NCBI GenBank assembly: GCA_021846145.1
Contig: JAJZCJ010000112.1
Coordinates: 1-9,815 of the forward strand
DNA: 9,815 nt
Source of the DNA: Bacillota bacterium
Lineage (GTDB): Bacteria; Bacillota; Bacilli; Alicyclobacillales; SLC66
Direction of reading: 5' to 3'
Shown: piece by piece, positions 1 to 6,571 of the stretch
How positions within the stretch are numbered: the first letter of the stretch is position 1
Layout of the letters: every line of letters begins with the position of its first letter
Made by a program: the position numbers and the translations under genes
The notes under the pieces: generated by a model
What the model was told of the DNA's origin: nothing
Seen by the model: the letters and a program-made list of their open reading frames with translations, nothing else
Database searches by the model: none

Positions 1-446
1 TGGAATTCTTCACAAATCGCAAAGACGAGTTCCGCACCAAATCGTAATAGTCGATCTTTATGAGTAATAACAAGTCGTTCGATGTCATTTCGCATGATGC
101 GTTGTAAAAGTGTTTTCAAACCTTTTTTTTGATAATTAAGCCCTGATCCCAAATCGCGAATCACTTCATGTGTCCATCCATTTTTCGTACAAAACTCTGA
201 TAACAAAACCGCCTGCCTTTCCAAGTCTGCTTTTTGATCATGGCTGGAAACCCGTGCATAGGCGATGGTCACACGATCTGTTTTTGGCATCGGGTGCATC
301 GCCATTTGTGTTAATTCTTCGGAATGATACCGGCGATGACCGCCAGGTGTTCGTTCTGGTTTGATGCGCCCTTCTTCTTCCCAACGGCGCATCGTGCTTT
401 TTGATACTCCTAATAACTTCGCGGCTTCTTCTAAACTTAATAACAT
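1..446 (-). CDS. tnpA: IS607-family transposase TnpA (serine recombinase), 3' end outside window
   Basis: This is the N-terminal 148 residues of a small serine recombinase, cut by the left edge of the window. Residues 1-45 form a MerR-like helix-turn-helix with the typical opening LSLEEAAKLLGVS, then RRWEEEGRI and TPGGHRRY, which binds element ends. The resolvase-type catalytic domain follows: YARVSSHDQK at 63-72 carries the nucleophilic serine (S67), followed by DLERQ, a GSGLNY segment near 100-105 and KDRLLRFG at 130-137. This order of HTH before catalytic domain is diagnostic of IS607 TnpA. Family members are about 200 residues long, so roughly a quarter is missing. An accessory tnpB normally follows and would lie beyond position 1. 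The ATG at 446 fits the family N-terminus; no good Shine-Dalgarno site is visible, and a TATGAT-like -10 lies just upstream. IS607 elements lack terminal inverted repeats, so the element end, somewhere in 447-600, cannot be fixed by eye. Confidence 0.92.
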   Translation of the reverse strand, partial: MLLSLEEAAKLLGVSKSTMRRWEEEGRIKPERTPGGHRRYHSEELTQMAMHPMPKTDRVTIAYARVSSHDQKADLERQAVLLSEFCTKNGWTHEVIRDLGSGLNYQKKGLKTLLQRIMRNDIERLVITHKDRLLRFGAELVFAICEEF

Positions 447-584
447 GATTAAATCGTATCATAGAAACGTGATTTAGTAAATAAAAAGCAGTATTTTACT
501 TACTGATTAAATCCCTAGGCATTGTTTGCATTTAGAACATGCTAGGGCTAGCCATCCATTATCTGCTCATGATAAAATACTAAT

Positions 585-605
585 TATAATTTCGCATATC
601 GAAAT
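585..605 (+). promoter_or_regulatory. Promoter -10 and overlapping palindrome upstream of the MFS gene
   Basis: A perfect TATAAT sits at 585-590. It overlaps a perfect inverted repeat, ATTTCG (589-594), CATAT spacer, CGAAAT (600-605). Transcription from this -10 would start inside the palindrome, the classic position for a repressor operator of a drug exporter gene. No good -35 lies 17 nt upstream. An alternative extended -10, TGATAAAAT, ends at 578. The Shine-Dalgarno AAGGGG (610-615) follows directly. No cognate regulator gene is recognisable beside it. Confidence 0.5.
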
Positions 606-624
606 GATTAAGGGGCGTTTTATT

Positions 625-1815
625 ATGTCAAAAAAATTTCCACCTGCGGTAATTGCCACTGCGTTTGCCACATTGATTGCATTCATGGGAATTGGAGTGG
701 TCGACCCTCTGCTCCCACTGATCGGTAAAGCAATGGGTGCCACTCCTTTTCAGGTGGAATGGCTATTCACCAGCTACATCGCCGTAATGGCCATCACGAT
801 GCTTATCTCTGGCGTACTTGCAACTAGACTCGGTGGACGGCGCGTTATGCTAATCGGATTGTCCTTAGTCGTTATTTTCGCCTTTTTGTCCGGCCGTTCC
901 CCCAACATCGCTATCCTTTCCACATTTAGAGCAGGCTGGGGACTCGGCAATGCGTTTTTCACTTCGACTGCATTATCTATCATCGTCGGTGCTTCCACGG
1001 GAGGCATGGCAACCGCTATCACTTTATATGAAGCGGCGCTCGGATTAGGCATTGCGTCAGGCCCATTGATCGGAGGCTTTTTAGGACGAATTTCTTGGCG
1101 ATTCCCTTTTTACGGAACATCATTGTTAATGTTGATTGCACTTGTATTTACTTTTTTTAGCGTCAAAGAAACAAATCGGGAAGCAGCAAGATCAGCAAAA
1201 GATCTATTTCGCGCCATGCGCCATCCCGCTGTCCTTACCAACGCTTTAATTGGACTTGCATACAGTTATGCCTTTTTCACCATACTCGCTTACTCGCCTT
1301 TAACACTAAAGGGTCTGAGCAGCATTGCGCTTGGGTTCACGTATTTTGCGTGGGGAATTCTTGTAGGTATCTCCTCTGTCTTCGTGGTCAATTGGTTGCG
1401 TCCACTGTTCGGCCCTGTGCGATTGCTTCAAGTAAATCTTGTGGGACTCATTATTGTATTTATTGCCGCGGCGTTGGTTCGTGGCAATGCACTGCTCTGG
1501 GTGATTGTTATTTCTGGGTTCTTTTGCGGGATCGCCAACGCCCTATTTACTACACTTGCCATGGAAATTTCCCCGTTTTCTCGTTCAATTTCGTCTGGCA
1601 CGTATAACTTTTTGCGCTGGGCTGGGGCAGCCATCGCACCTATTCTGAGCGGCTTCATCGGCCCCAAATTCGGTATGCAAATCCCATTCTGGGTGGCCGC
1701 AGTGATATTAACCGTGGGGCTAATATCACTTGTATTTGCCACCTCCATGATGGAAAGAAGCCTTGAGGAAAATGGTCAGGCTGAAGGCCTTCATCATCCG
1801 CAACAAGCACATTAG
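625..1815 (+). CDS. MFS transporter, DHA1-type drug efflux
   Basis: This is an inner-membrane secondary transporter of 396 residues with about 12 hydrophobic segments, the usual DHA1 length. Several signatures of proton-coupled drug antiporters are visible: a D1-like motif VVDPLLPLIG around residue 27, motif A GVLATRLGGRR at 63-73 in the loop between helices 2 and 3, the motif B arginine in STFRAG (R102), and motif C GLGIASGPLIGG at 140-151 in helix 5. A basic and polar central loop (near 180-205) separates the two halves. The likely role is export of a toxic compound or metabolite in exchange for protons; the substrate cannot be read from the sequence. The start at 625 is preferred because AAGGGG stands 9 nt upstream and the protein then opens MSKKF before helix 1. 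In-frame starts at 604 and 526 would translate across the palindrome and -10. The gene converges on the Rieske gene with 18 nt between their stops. Confidence 0.88.
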   Translation: MSKKFPPAVIATAFATLIAFMGIGVVDPLLPLIGKAMGATPFQVEWLFTSYIAVMAITMLISGVLATRLGGRRVMLIGLSLVVIFAFLSGRSPNIAILSTFRAGWGLGNAFFTSTALSIIVGASTGGMATAITLYEAALGLGIASGPLIGGFLGRISWRFPFYGTSLLMLIALVFTFFSVKETNREAARSAKDLFRAMRHPAVLTNALIGLAYSYAFFTILAYSPLTLKGLSSIALGFTYFAWGILVGISSVFVVNWLRPLFGPVRLLQVNLVGLIIVFIAAALVRGNALLWVIVISGFFCGIANALFTTLAMEISPFSRSISSGTYNFLRWAGAAIAPILSGFIGPKFGMQIPFWVAAVILTVGLISLVFATSMMERSLEENGQAEGLHHPQQAH

Positions 1816-1833
1816 TTGCGACTTGCAAATTAC

Positions 1834-2850
1834 CTACGTTCGCACCTTAGCTTCACTACTAGTCATAAATTGATACCATCGTTGCCGAAACCTCACTTGC
1901 GCCCCATCCGCAGGAACATGAGCCTCCATTCTCAATGCTTCTGGGATGGGACGGGGATGTTGGCTTTCCACTACTTTACGATCTTCCTCAAGAATTTTCA
2001 GACTATAATAAGAAAAAAACTTATTTATCAGTGGCACACTACGCAAGAATGTCCTTCCTGCATAACCAAAAATCATCGTCTCTGTGGCGCTGATCGGAGT
2101 GAAAGTCACATAGTTAATAAAACTTCGCTCACTTCTTACTGAAGGCCTTAACATCCATTGCTGAGGAAACCAATATTCCAACATCCCTCCACCGTTTTGG
2201 ATTGATATTTGATTATGATCAGACACCGCAAAGTGCAGCGCAGGAATTTCTGCATCCACCCGCCTACCAATCGTGTTTTTATGCACAAATGGTAAATGCG
2301 CCACATCCAGCACACTTTCCACCACTCGTGTCAAATGTGCCTTCCACATTGTCTCATAAGGAGAGAGAGAATAGTTATTATCCAACAACTCAGTAAACAC
2401 CTTAAGTTCTTCAGGATGAGCGATACTTGCATCTTGAGGATATACCCAAATCAAGCCTGCCTTTTCTTGAACAGGATATGCCTTAATATGAGCAAAATCA
2501 GGAATCGGCCGATCTGGATGTGCAGGGATTTTCACACACTTACCATCCCCATTAAATTCCCATCCGTGATAGGCACAGTGTAGCGCACCATTCTGACAGT
2601 GAACTAACGATAAATCAGCGCCCCGATGCGCACAATACGCTTCTAGACAATGCACGCCTCCTTGCTCATCTCGATAGAACACTAAATCTCTGCCAACCAC
2701 CGTATGCTTGATTGGTATCTTCGTTAACTTCCTAGCCCACATGACCGCATACCATGTAAGCGGAAATACTTGATCATCACTTGTCTTGGTAATAATGCGT
2801 GGGTCTGAATCGACCACTGCGTCTTTTGCTTGATTACGTACAACTTCCAT
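1834..2850 (-). CDS. Rieske [2Fe-2S] oxygenase, ring-hydroxylating / PAO-VanA-like alpha subunit
   Basis: This is a 338-residue non-heme iron oxygenase. Residues about 30-140 are the Rieske domain: C73-x-H75 and C92-x2-H95, sixteen residues apart, bind the [2Fe-2S] cluster. The catalytic domain follows, with DVAHLPFVH giving D182, H185 and H190; H185, H190 and probably D290 (in EEDRKVVESQ) would hold the mononuclear iron. These enzymes take electrons from a reductase and use O2 for mono- or dioxygenation or O-demethylation. The LPFVH and EDRxVVESQ pattern resembles the pheophorbide a oxygenase/vanillate demethylase side of the superfamily; the substrate is unknown. No transmembrane anchor is evident. 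No reductase or ferredoxin gene is in the window. The ATG follows a GGGGGA Shine-Dalgarno site and lies 16 nt after the stop of the upstream cobalamin-dependent regulator, so the two are probably co-transcribed. Confidence 0.9.
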   Translation of the reverse strand: MEVVRNQAKDAVVDSDPRIITKTSDDQVFPLTWYAVMWARKLTKIPIKHTVVGRDLVFYRDEQGGVHCLEAYCAHRGADLSLVHCQNGALHCAYHGWEFNGDGKCVKIPAHPDRPIPDFAHIKAYPVQEKAGLIWVYPQDASIAHPEELKVFTELLDNNYSLSPYETMWKAHLTRVVESVLDVAHLPFVHKNTIGRRVDAEIPALHFAVSDHNQISIQNGGGMLEYWFPQQWMLRPSVRSERSFINYVTFTPISATETMIFGYAGRTFLRSVPLINKFFSYYSLKILEEDRKVVESQHPRPIPEALRMEAHVPADGAQVRFRQRWYQFMTSSEAKVRT

Positions 2851-2866
2851 ACGTCATCCCCCATTC

Positions 2867-3817
2867 TCAATGTTTCATTGACTCAATTTTCTGAAATAAC
2901 AATCCAATACTATCGACGAAATGAAGACATCTCTTTGCACGCGTTGATAAGCTCACTTTGGCTGCGGCTCCTCCAATATAAAACTGAATATTTGGATACA
3001 GTGAAGCCAATTGATCAATCTCATCGAGCGCGAATGGATTGTTTTCCAGAGGTAGCATGGTGGTCAACGACAATAAAACCACCTTTGGTTGTAATTGGAT
3101 TACCGCATCAGCAAGCGCACGAGGAGCGGGACTAGCCCCTAGGAAGACCGTTTTATACCCTTTAATAGCCGCCTCAAGAAGTGCAAGATGAAGCATCACC
3201 TCATGACGCTCGCCAGGAACGCAAGTAGCTAATAATAGTGGTGCGTCGAACGGTACAGATAACGATGAGTATGCTTGGATCAAAAAATCTTGTACGGCTA
3301 CGCTGGCAATGTGCTCTTGGTATTCATGCCACACACCAGATTCCCAGCGTTTGCCAATTTCAAACAGAAAAGGAACCAACAAATTTCCAGACAGATACTT
3401 TAGTCCATTCTGTGAATAGATTGTTTGAAGAAGATCATGGATGTCACGACCTGCTCCTTGCTCACCTAAAGCAAACAGCTGTTCCAAATAAAGCGTTGCC
3501 TCGGTCTGCTTGATCGCATACGGGGAGACGTTTTCCTGCAAACTGAGTGTAGTTTGATCTGTAAACACCACATCAGAATCTAACGGCTGCTGTTTGACCC
3601 AGAGTACGGCTTTTCGAATCGAATAACCTTCTTCAGTCAATTTTTGCAGTTGTCTTAAGCGCATGACATCACTCTTGCTATATACCCGATATCTATTCTC
3701 AAGACGTCGAGGCTCAACGGCGTGATAACGCTCTTCCCATTTGCGAATTAATTGTGTACTTAACCCTGTTAGCTGAGCCACCTGTCGAATACTATACCAA
3801 TCCTTAGAGTCCACCAC
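2867..3817 (-). CDS. MerR-family regulator with cobalamin-binding domain (CarH/LitR-like light sensor)
   Basis: This is a 316-residue regulator. Residues 5-75 form a MerR winged helix (SIRQVAQLTGLS, then IRKWEERY and RLENRYRVYS). Residues about 105-185 match the helical bundle that caps cobalamin, including W158-x9-E168-H169, the hallmark of AdoCbl photoreceptors of the CarA/CarH type. Residues 192-310 are a Rossmann-like B12-binding domain with GERHEVM, where H205 is the expected lower axial ligand; the glycine of the usual ExHxxG motif is replaced by M208. In CarH the residue after the tryptophan is a histidine that ligates cobalt after illumination; here it is E159. In characterised relatives the dark AdoCbl form is a DNA-bound tetramer and light releases it. 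The start is GTG, within a run of GGGT repeats that may also serve as ribosome binding site; an in-frame TAG at 3827-3829 blocks extension. It heads an operon with the Rieske gene and is divergent from the EAL gene. Confidence 0.88.
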   Translation of the reverse strand: MVDSKDWYSIRQVAQLTGLSTQLIRKWEERYHAVEPRRLENRYRVYSKSDVMRLRQLQKLTEEGYSIRKAVLWVKQQPLDSDVVFTDQTTLSLQENVSPYAIKQTEATLYLEQLFALGEQGAGRDIHDLLQTIYSQNGLKYLSGNLLVPFLFEIGKRWESGVWHEYQEHIASVAVQDFLIQAYSSLSVPFDAPLLLATCVPGERHEVMLHLALLEAAIKGYKTVFLGASPAPRALADAVIQLQPKVVLLSLTTMLPLENNPFALDEIDQLASLYPNIQFYIGGAAAKVSLSTRAKRCLHFVDSIGLLFQKIESMKH

Positions 3818-3830
3818 CCACCCACCCTAT
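3811..3830 (-). other. G-rich GGGT-repeat tract over the regulator gene start
   Basis: On the minus strand three GGGT units are followed by GGTGG, and this spans the ribosome binding region and the first two GTG codons of the CarH-like gene. There is no separate Shine-Dalgarno site, so the tract itself may pair with 16S rRNA. Three G3 tracts and two G2 tracts with single-base loops could fold into a two-layer G-quadruplex in DNA or mRNA. That is a prediction from pattern only. Confidence 0.4.
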
Positions 3831-3861
3831 ACAAAAATATCTCGATTGCAGTTCTATCGTT

Positions 3862-3890
3862 ATACTACCCCCAACAATGTACAATTTCAA
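3862..3890 (-). promoter_or_regulatory. Putative sigma-A promoter of the CarH-like/Rieske operon
   Basis: On the minus strand TTGAAA (3890-3885) and TAGTAT (3867-3862) are separated by 17 nt, giving 5/6 and 4/6 matches to the sigma-A consensus. Initiation would fall near 3855, about 40 nt before the GTG start. A TGTACA site (3878-3883) lies in the spacer next to the -35, where a bound repressor would block polymerase; this suggests autoregulation. Confidence 0.5.
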
Positions 3891-3935
3891 CTATTTGTAT
3901 AAAGTTTTGTATAATTTTTTACTATACGCTTTACA
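3878..3935. promoter_or_regulatory. Cluster of TnTACA-like half-sites, candidate CarH-type operators
   Basis: Elements matching TnTACA or its complement TGTAnA are TGTACA at 3878-3883 (fits both ways), TGTATA at 3896-3901, TGTATA at 3908-3913 and TTTACA at 3930-3935. A further TATACA lies at 3828-3833, close to the regulator start. The two TGTATA copies are tandem, 12 bp apart, inside the longer shared string TTTGTATAA. From memory, Thermus CarH binds 11-bp direct repeats with a TnTACA core, so this is a plausible binding region. The sites flank the -35 elements of both divergent promoters. Binding is inferred; the background is AT-rich, so single sites could occur by chance. Confidence 0.5.
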
Positions 3936-3940
3936 AACAT

Positions 3941-3969
3941 TTGACAATTATCGCGGTGGAAAATAAAAT
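3941..3969 (+). promoter_or_regulatory. Sigma-A promoter of the EAL gene
   Basis: A consensus TTGACA at 3941-3946 is followed after exactly 17 nt by TAAAAT at 3964-3969. Initiation would be near 3976, leaving a leader of about 22 nt that holds the GAGAGGAG ribosome binding site. This argues for translation starting at 3998 and not at the in-frame TTG at 3941, which lies within the -35. A TTTACA half-site ends 5 nt before the -35. Confidence 0.68.
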
Positions 3970-3997
3970 TAAGCTAGCTCAGAGAGGAGTTCATTCA

Positions 3998-5062
3998 ATG
4001 TCTGCTAACCCTCACTACCATAAGGATCAACGTGGAATAATTGTACAATTTGACAACGAGGAATCAGTTCATCAGGCGGTGCCACTACAAATGTACCTCT
4101 CTAACAATGCACGCATGACGAGTGAAGTGTTGAACGTTTGGTTTACGGAACTCACATTATACGAGCTAGTTCCCTATTGGAAAGAGCATTTCCAAGTCGA
4201 TCAATGGCAGTTTTATGTTGCAGATTATTTGTCTGCAACGCAGTGGCAAATCATCAACGCAATGACATGGACCCAACTATTAGAAATCAGACCGAAATTT
4301 TGGATCGACGACATCATTAGAGCGAAGCGGATTCGCATGATGTATCAACCTATTGTGGAATGGAAACAAAAATCCCTCCATCTTCTTGGTCACGAAATGT
4401 TGGCACGAGGTTATGTAAATAGTGAACAAATCATCCCGCCTGAGCAACTGTTTGAAGCTGCAAAAGACAATGGTAGGCTTTATCAACTTGATCGACTTTG
4501 CCGAATGGAAGCATTACGCGCTGGACATTTGTGTCCTGACGACTCGAAAATTTTCATTAATTTTGTTCCCTCGTCCATCTATTCACCAAAACGCTGTTTG
4601 CAATCGACTTTTTCAGAAGCAAAACTCCTAAATTTAGATCCCGCACGAATTGTATTCGAAGTGATTGAGACCGAACAGATTGACGATCTCCCGCAAATGC
4701 TTACCATTCTTGACCATTATCATGAACAAGGCTATTCATATGCGCTAGACGATGTAGGGAAGGGGATGAATACCATCAAAAGATTACATCAACTGCAGCC
4801 AGACATTGTGAAACTGGACCGCCACTATGTAACGCACATCGATAACTATCCAATAAAGCAGGAGAGTGCCAAGAGAATTGCCGAAGCGGCTGGTCAAATT
4901 GGTGCAACTTGTATTGCTGAGGGAGTGGAAAGAATGGAAGAAGCTCAATATTTACTGGAAGTTGGTTATCATATACAGCAGGGGTACCTCTATGGAAGAC
5001 CAGCATTTTCTCCGCTCACAGCAGAACAACTAACTCATCCATCGCAGTCAAAACAACTCTAA
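3998..5062 (+). CDS. EAL-domain protein, predicted c-di-GMP phosphodiesterase
   Basis: This is a 354-residue cytoplasmic protein. Residues about 108-340 form an EAL domain, which hydrolyses c-di-GMP to linear pGpG. The signature reads E133-M-L-A-R instead of EAL-x-R, but the other catalytic or metal-binding residues appear intact: N188 (FINFVPSS), E221 and E224 (FEVIE), D251-D252 (LDDVGKG), K272 (IVKLDR), E308 (IAEGVE) and Q328 (QQGYLYGRP). Activity is therefore plausible. Residues 1-105 are not recognised; the tryptophan- and tyrosine-rich stretch at 48-101 may be a small sensory or partner domain. The ATG follows GAGAGGAGT with 7 nt spacing. The gene diverges from the CarH-like regulator and probably shares its operator region. 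Its last 15 nt overlap the end of the convergent phosphatase gene. It could counter the GGDEF protein encoded opposite. Confidence 0.87.
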   Translation: MSANPHYHKDQRGIIVQFDNEESVHQAVPLQMYLSNNARMTSEVLNVWFTELTLYELVPYWKEHFQVDQWQFYVADYLSATQWQIINAMTWTQLLEIRPKFWIDDIIRAKRIRMMYQPIVEWKQKSLHLLGHEMLARGYVNSEQIIPPEQLFEAAKDNGRLYQLDRLCRMEALRAGHLCPDDSKIFINFVPSSIYSPKRCLQSTFSEAKLLNLDPARIVFEVIETEQIDDLPQMLTILDHYHEQGYSYALDDVGKGMNTIKRLHQLQPDIVKLDRHYVTHIDNYPIKQESAKRIAEAAGQIGATCIAEGVERMEEAQYLLEVGYHIQQGYLYGRPAFSPLTAEQLTHPSQSKQL

Positions 5063-6109
5063 TGTCATCAAGGTAATATCATCTTGCACTAAATATTGAG
5101 AAAGAAATTTTTCAAAGTCGTCATGCATGGAGGCTATTTGAATTGGAAATTCCCGAATGGACGGAACAAGTAGATCATATAGTCCATCTGTCATCAAATA
5201 CAATGTATCGCCAGGTTTCACAAGGATTATATGTTCCTGAAAATCGGATGAATTTGATATCCCAAGGTATGTGCTCTCCACCTGAATCTTATGAAGTTGC
5301 TCTCCATCATGATGAAAAAAAGTATGTATTCCCGCTGACACATAACGAAATTTCATCGTATCAAAATCCAAAACAAAACACAGTGCAGCGGCAAATGTTT
5401 CATTTGCCAAATAAAAATTGGCAGATTGATTAAGGCGATTCATTGCTTCCCCAAGCGTAGGTGCCTGTTGAATTGTCTCTCTTATCAATACCCGCATCGC
5501 TCCAACTTGCATCGCGGCAGACACACCATGTCCCATGACATCAGCTACATATCCAAAAAGCACCCTATCCTGAAGCCAAAAATAATCATAAAGATCTCCC
5601 GTCACAGAGTATAGCCCTTTATGCACAGTGCGAATCCGTACCCTATCACTTTGGTATAATGGATCAGGAGCAAGTGATTTCTGCAATTTTCCTGCCACCT
5701 GGATGTCTAACAACATATCTTTTTCTGTAGTGATCTCCTGAAACACAGTAAAGTAATACCGATTGCCTCCTGGCATTTCGATGGGATATATCTCAAGCCA
5801 CTCGCGGTACAAGGAGCCATCTTGACGCCGATTCCAGATTTCACCTGACCAATGACCTGTTAAAATTAATGATTTCCAAAACGACTCATAAAAATCAACA
5901 CCTTGCACGCCTGATTTCAGGATTCTAGTAGAATGACCTACTGCAACTTCCCGTTCATAGCCTGTCACTCTGGTAAATGCACGGTTAACCCAAAGAATGA
6001 TCCCTTCCGCATTCGCGATCACCATTGGATCGTGTGCATAATCTAAGTATGTCCAATACCACTCACTAGAAGCCGAACGCAAATAATTACTAATGCTTAT
6101 GCACCTCAC
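5048..6109 (-). CDS. PAS domain-PP2C (SpoIIE/RsbU-type) serine phosphatase
   Basis: This 353-residue protein joins a sensor to a phosphatase. Residues 17-130 are a PAS/PAC domain (VNRAFTRVTGY at 41-51, then YYFTVFQEITTEK). Residues 127-148 look like the short helical linker common before RsbU-type catalytic domains. Residues 150-353 form the PP2C domain with its metal-binding aspartates: D172 and D175 in GDLYDYF, D190 in ADVMGHG, D308 in TDGLYD and D343-D344 in QDDITLM. Such phosphatases dephosphorylate a serine on a STAS anti-anti-sigma protein, and a STAS gene lies immediately upstream, making it the likely substrate. The PAS ligand is unknown. The start is GTG (6109-6107), preceded by only a weak GGA; in-frame extension is blocked by TAA at 6127-6125. 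The gap from the STAS stop is 18 nt. The 3' end overlaps the EAL gene tail-to-tail by 15 nt. Confidence 0.88.
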   Translation of the reverse strand: MRCISISNYLRSASSEWYWTYLDYAHDPMVIANAEGIILWVNRAFTRVTGYEREVAVGHSTRILKSGVQGVDFYESFWKSLILTGHWSGEIWNRRQDGSLYREWLEIYPIEMPGGNRYYFTVFQEITTEKDMLLDIQVAGKLQKSLAPDPLYQSDRVRIRTVHKGLYSVTGDLYDYFWLQDRVLFGYVADVMGHGVSAAMQVGAMRVLIRETIQQAPTLGEAMNRLNQSANFYLANETFAAALCFVLDFDTMKFRYVSAGIHTFFHHDGEQLHKIQVESTYLGISNSSDFQEHIILVKPGDTLYLMTDGLYDLLVPSIREFPIQIASMHDDFEKFLSQYLVQDDITLMTLELF

Positions 6110-6127
6110 AAAAAAACAAATCCATTA

Positions 6128-6439
6128 TTAATCATTTTGAATATCAAATACTTTATCTAAACGCGTCAATGTAAATAATTCCTTAACACTCCCTCGTAAT
6201 CCTGTCAATGTCATATGTCCACCACGCTCCATTAAGCGCTTATGAATGCCAATGAGTACACCAAGCCCCGCACTATCAATGAAATCTAAACGTGACATGT
6301 TCACATCGACACTGTGTGTTCCCTTTTCCACTAATTGAAGCAACCTCTCTCTGAGCATTGCCGCATCAGGAACGTACATTTGTCCATCCAACTTCACAAG
6401 GATACGATCTCCATGATTTTCAATTTCTACAGGCATCAT
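6128..6439 (-). CDS. STAS-domain anti-sigma factor antagonist (RsbV/SpoIIAA-like)
   Basis: This is a single STAS domain of 103 residues, the normal size for RsbV/SpoIIAA. The core DFIDSAGLGVLIG at 52-64 contains the phosphorylatable serine S56. In partner switching, the unphosphorylated form binds an anti-sigma kinase and frees its sigma factor; the kinase inactivates it by phosphorylating this serine, and a PP2C phosphatase reverses that. The next gene encodes such a phosphatase. No RsbW-like kinase or sigma factor gene is in the window. The start at 6439 is preferred over an in-frame ATG at 6556 because GGGAG (6450-6446) is 6 nt upstream and the protein then begins at the domain edge (MMPVEIENHG). 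The longer version would add 39 residues and read across repeats and a possible promoter. The gene ends in tandem TAA TAA, in the same frame as the following phosphatase gene. Confidence 0.88.
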   Translation of the reverse strand: MMPVEIENHGDRILVKLDGQMYVPDAAMLRERLLQLVEKGTHSVDVNMSRLDFIDSAGLGVLIGIHKRLMERGGHMTLTGLRGSVKELFTLTRLDKVFDIQND

Positions 6440-6476
6440 TGATAACTCCCATTCATCCAAAATAACTTCACAAATA

Positions 6477-6540
6477 ATAGTTAGGCTATAGTTAACCTTA
6501 TTCTTAAAGACATTGTCAATGCAACGTAAATTATTGTCAA
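6477..6540 (-). repeat. Paired direct repeats and possible promoter before the STAS gene
   Basis: On the minus strand TTGACAAT occurs at 6540-6533 and again at 6519-6512, exactly 21 bp apart. TAACTAT occurs at 6494-6488 and 6483-6477, 11 bp apart. The first TTGACA followed after 17 nt by GACAAT (6517-6512) could be a sigma-A promoter, giving the STAS and phosphatase genes their own start inside the cluster. The helical-phase spacing of both pairs suggests binding sites, but no regulator is identified. Confidence 0.4.
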
Positions 6541-6571
6541 GAGTGATACTGACCATTTTGGCTATTTGTAG

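Noticed and set aside
526..624. Longer N-terminus for the MFS transporter
   Set aside because: It would translate across the TATAAT and palindrome, has no ribosome binding site, and adds a hydrophilic stretch absent from the family.
1816..2583. Plus-strand open frames opposite the Rieske gene
   Set aside because: Their translations show no family features and they lie wholly antisense to a gene with intact metal-binding motifs.
3941..3997. Longer N-terminus for the EAL protein starting with TTG
   Set aside because: The TTG is part of a consensus -35 element; GAGAGGAG fits the ATG at 3998.
5143..5614. Plus-strand open frames opposite the phosphatase gene
   Set aside because: They are shadows of the conserved PP2C coding frame and lack ribosome sites.
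6440..6556. 39-residue extension of the STAS protein
   Set aside because: There is no ribosome site at 6556, it covers the direct repeats, and the internal ATG has GGGAG at good spacing and starts at the domain edge.
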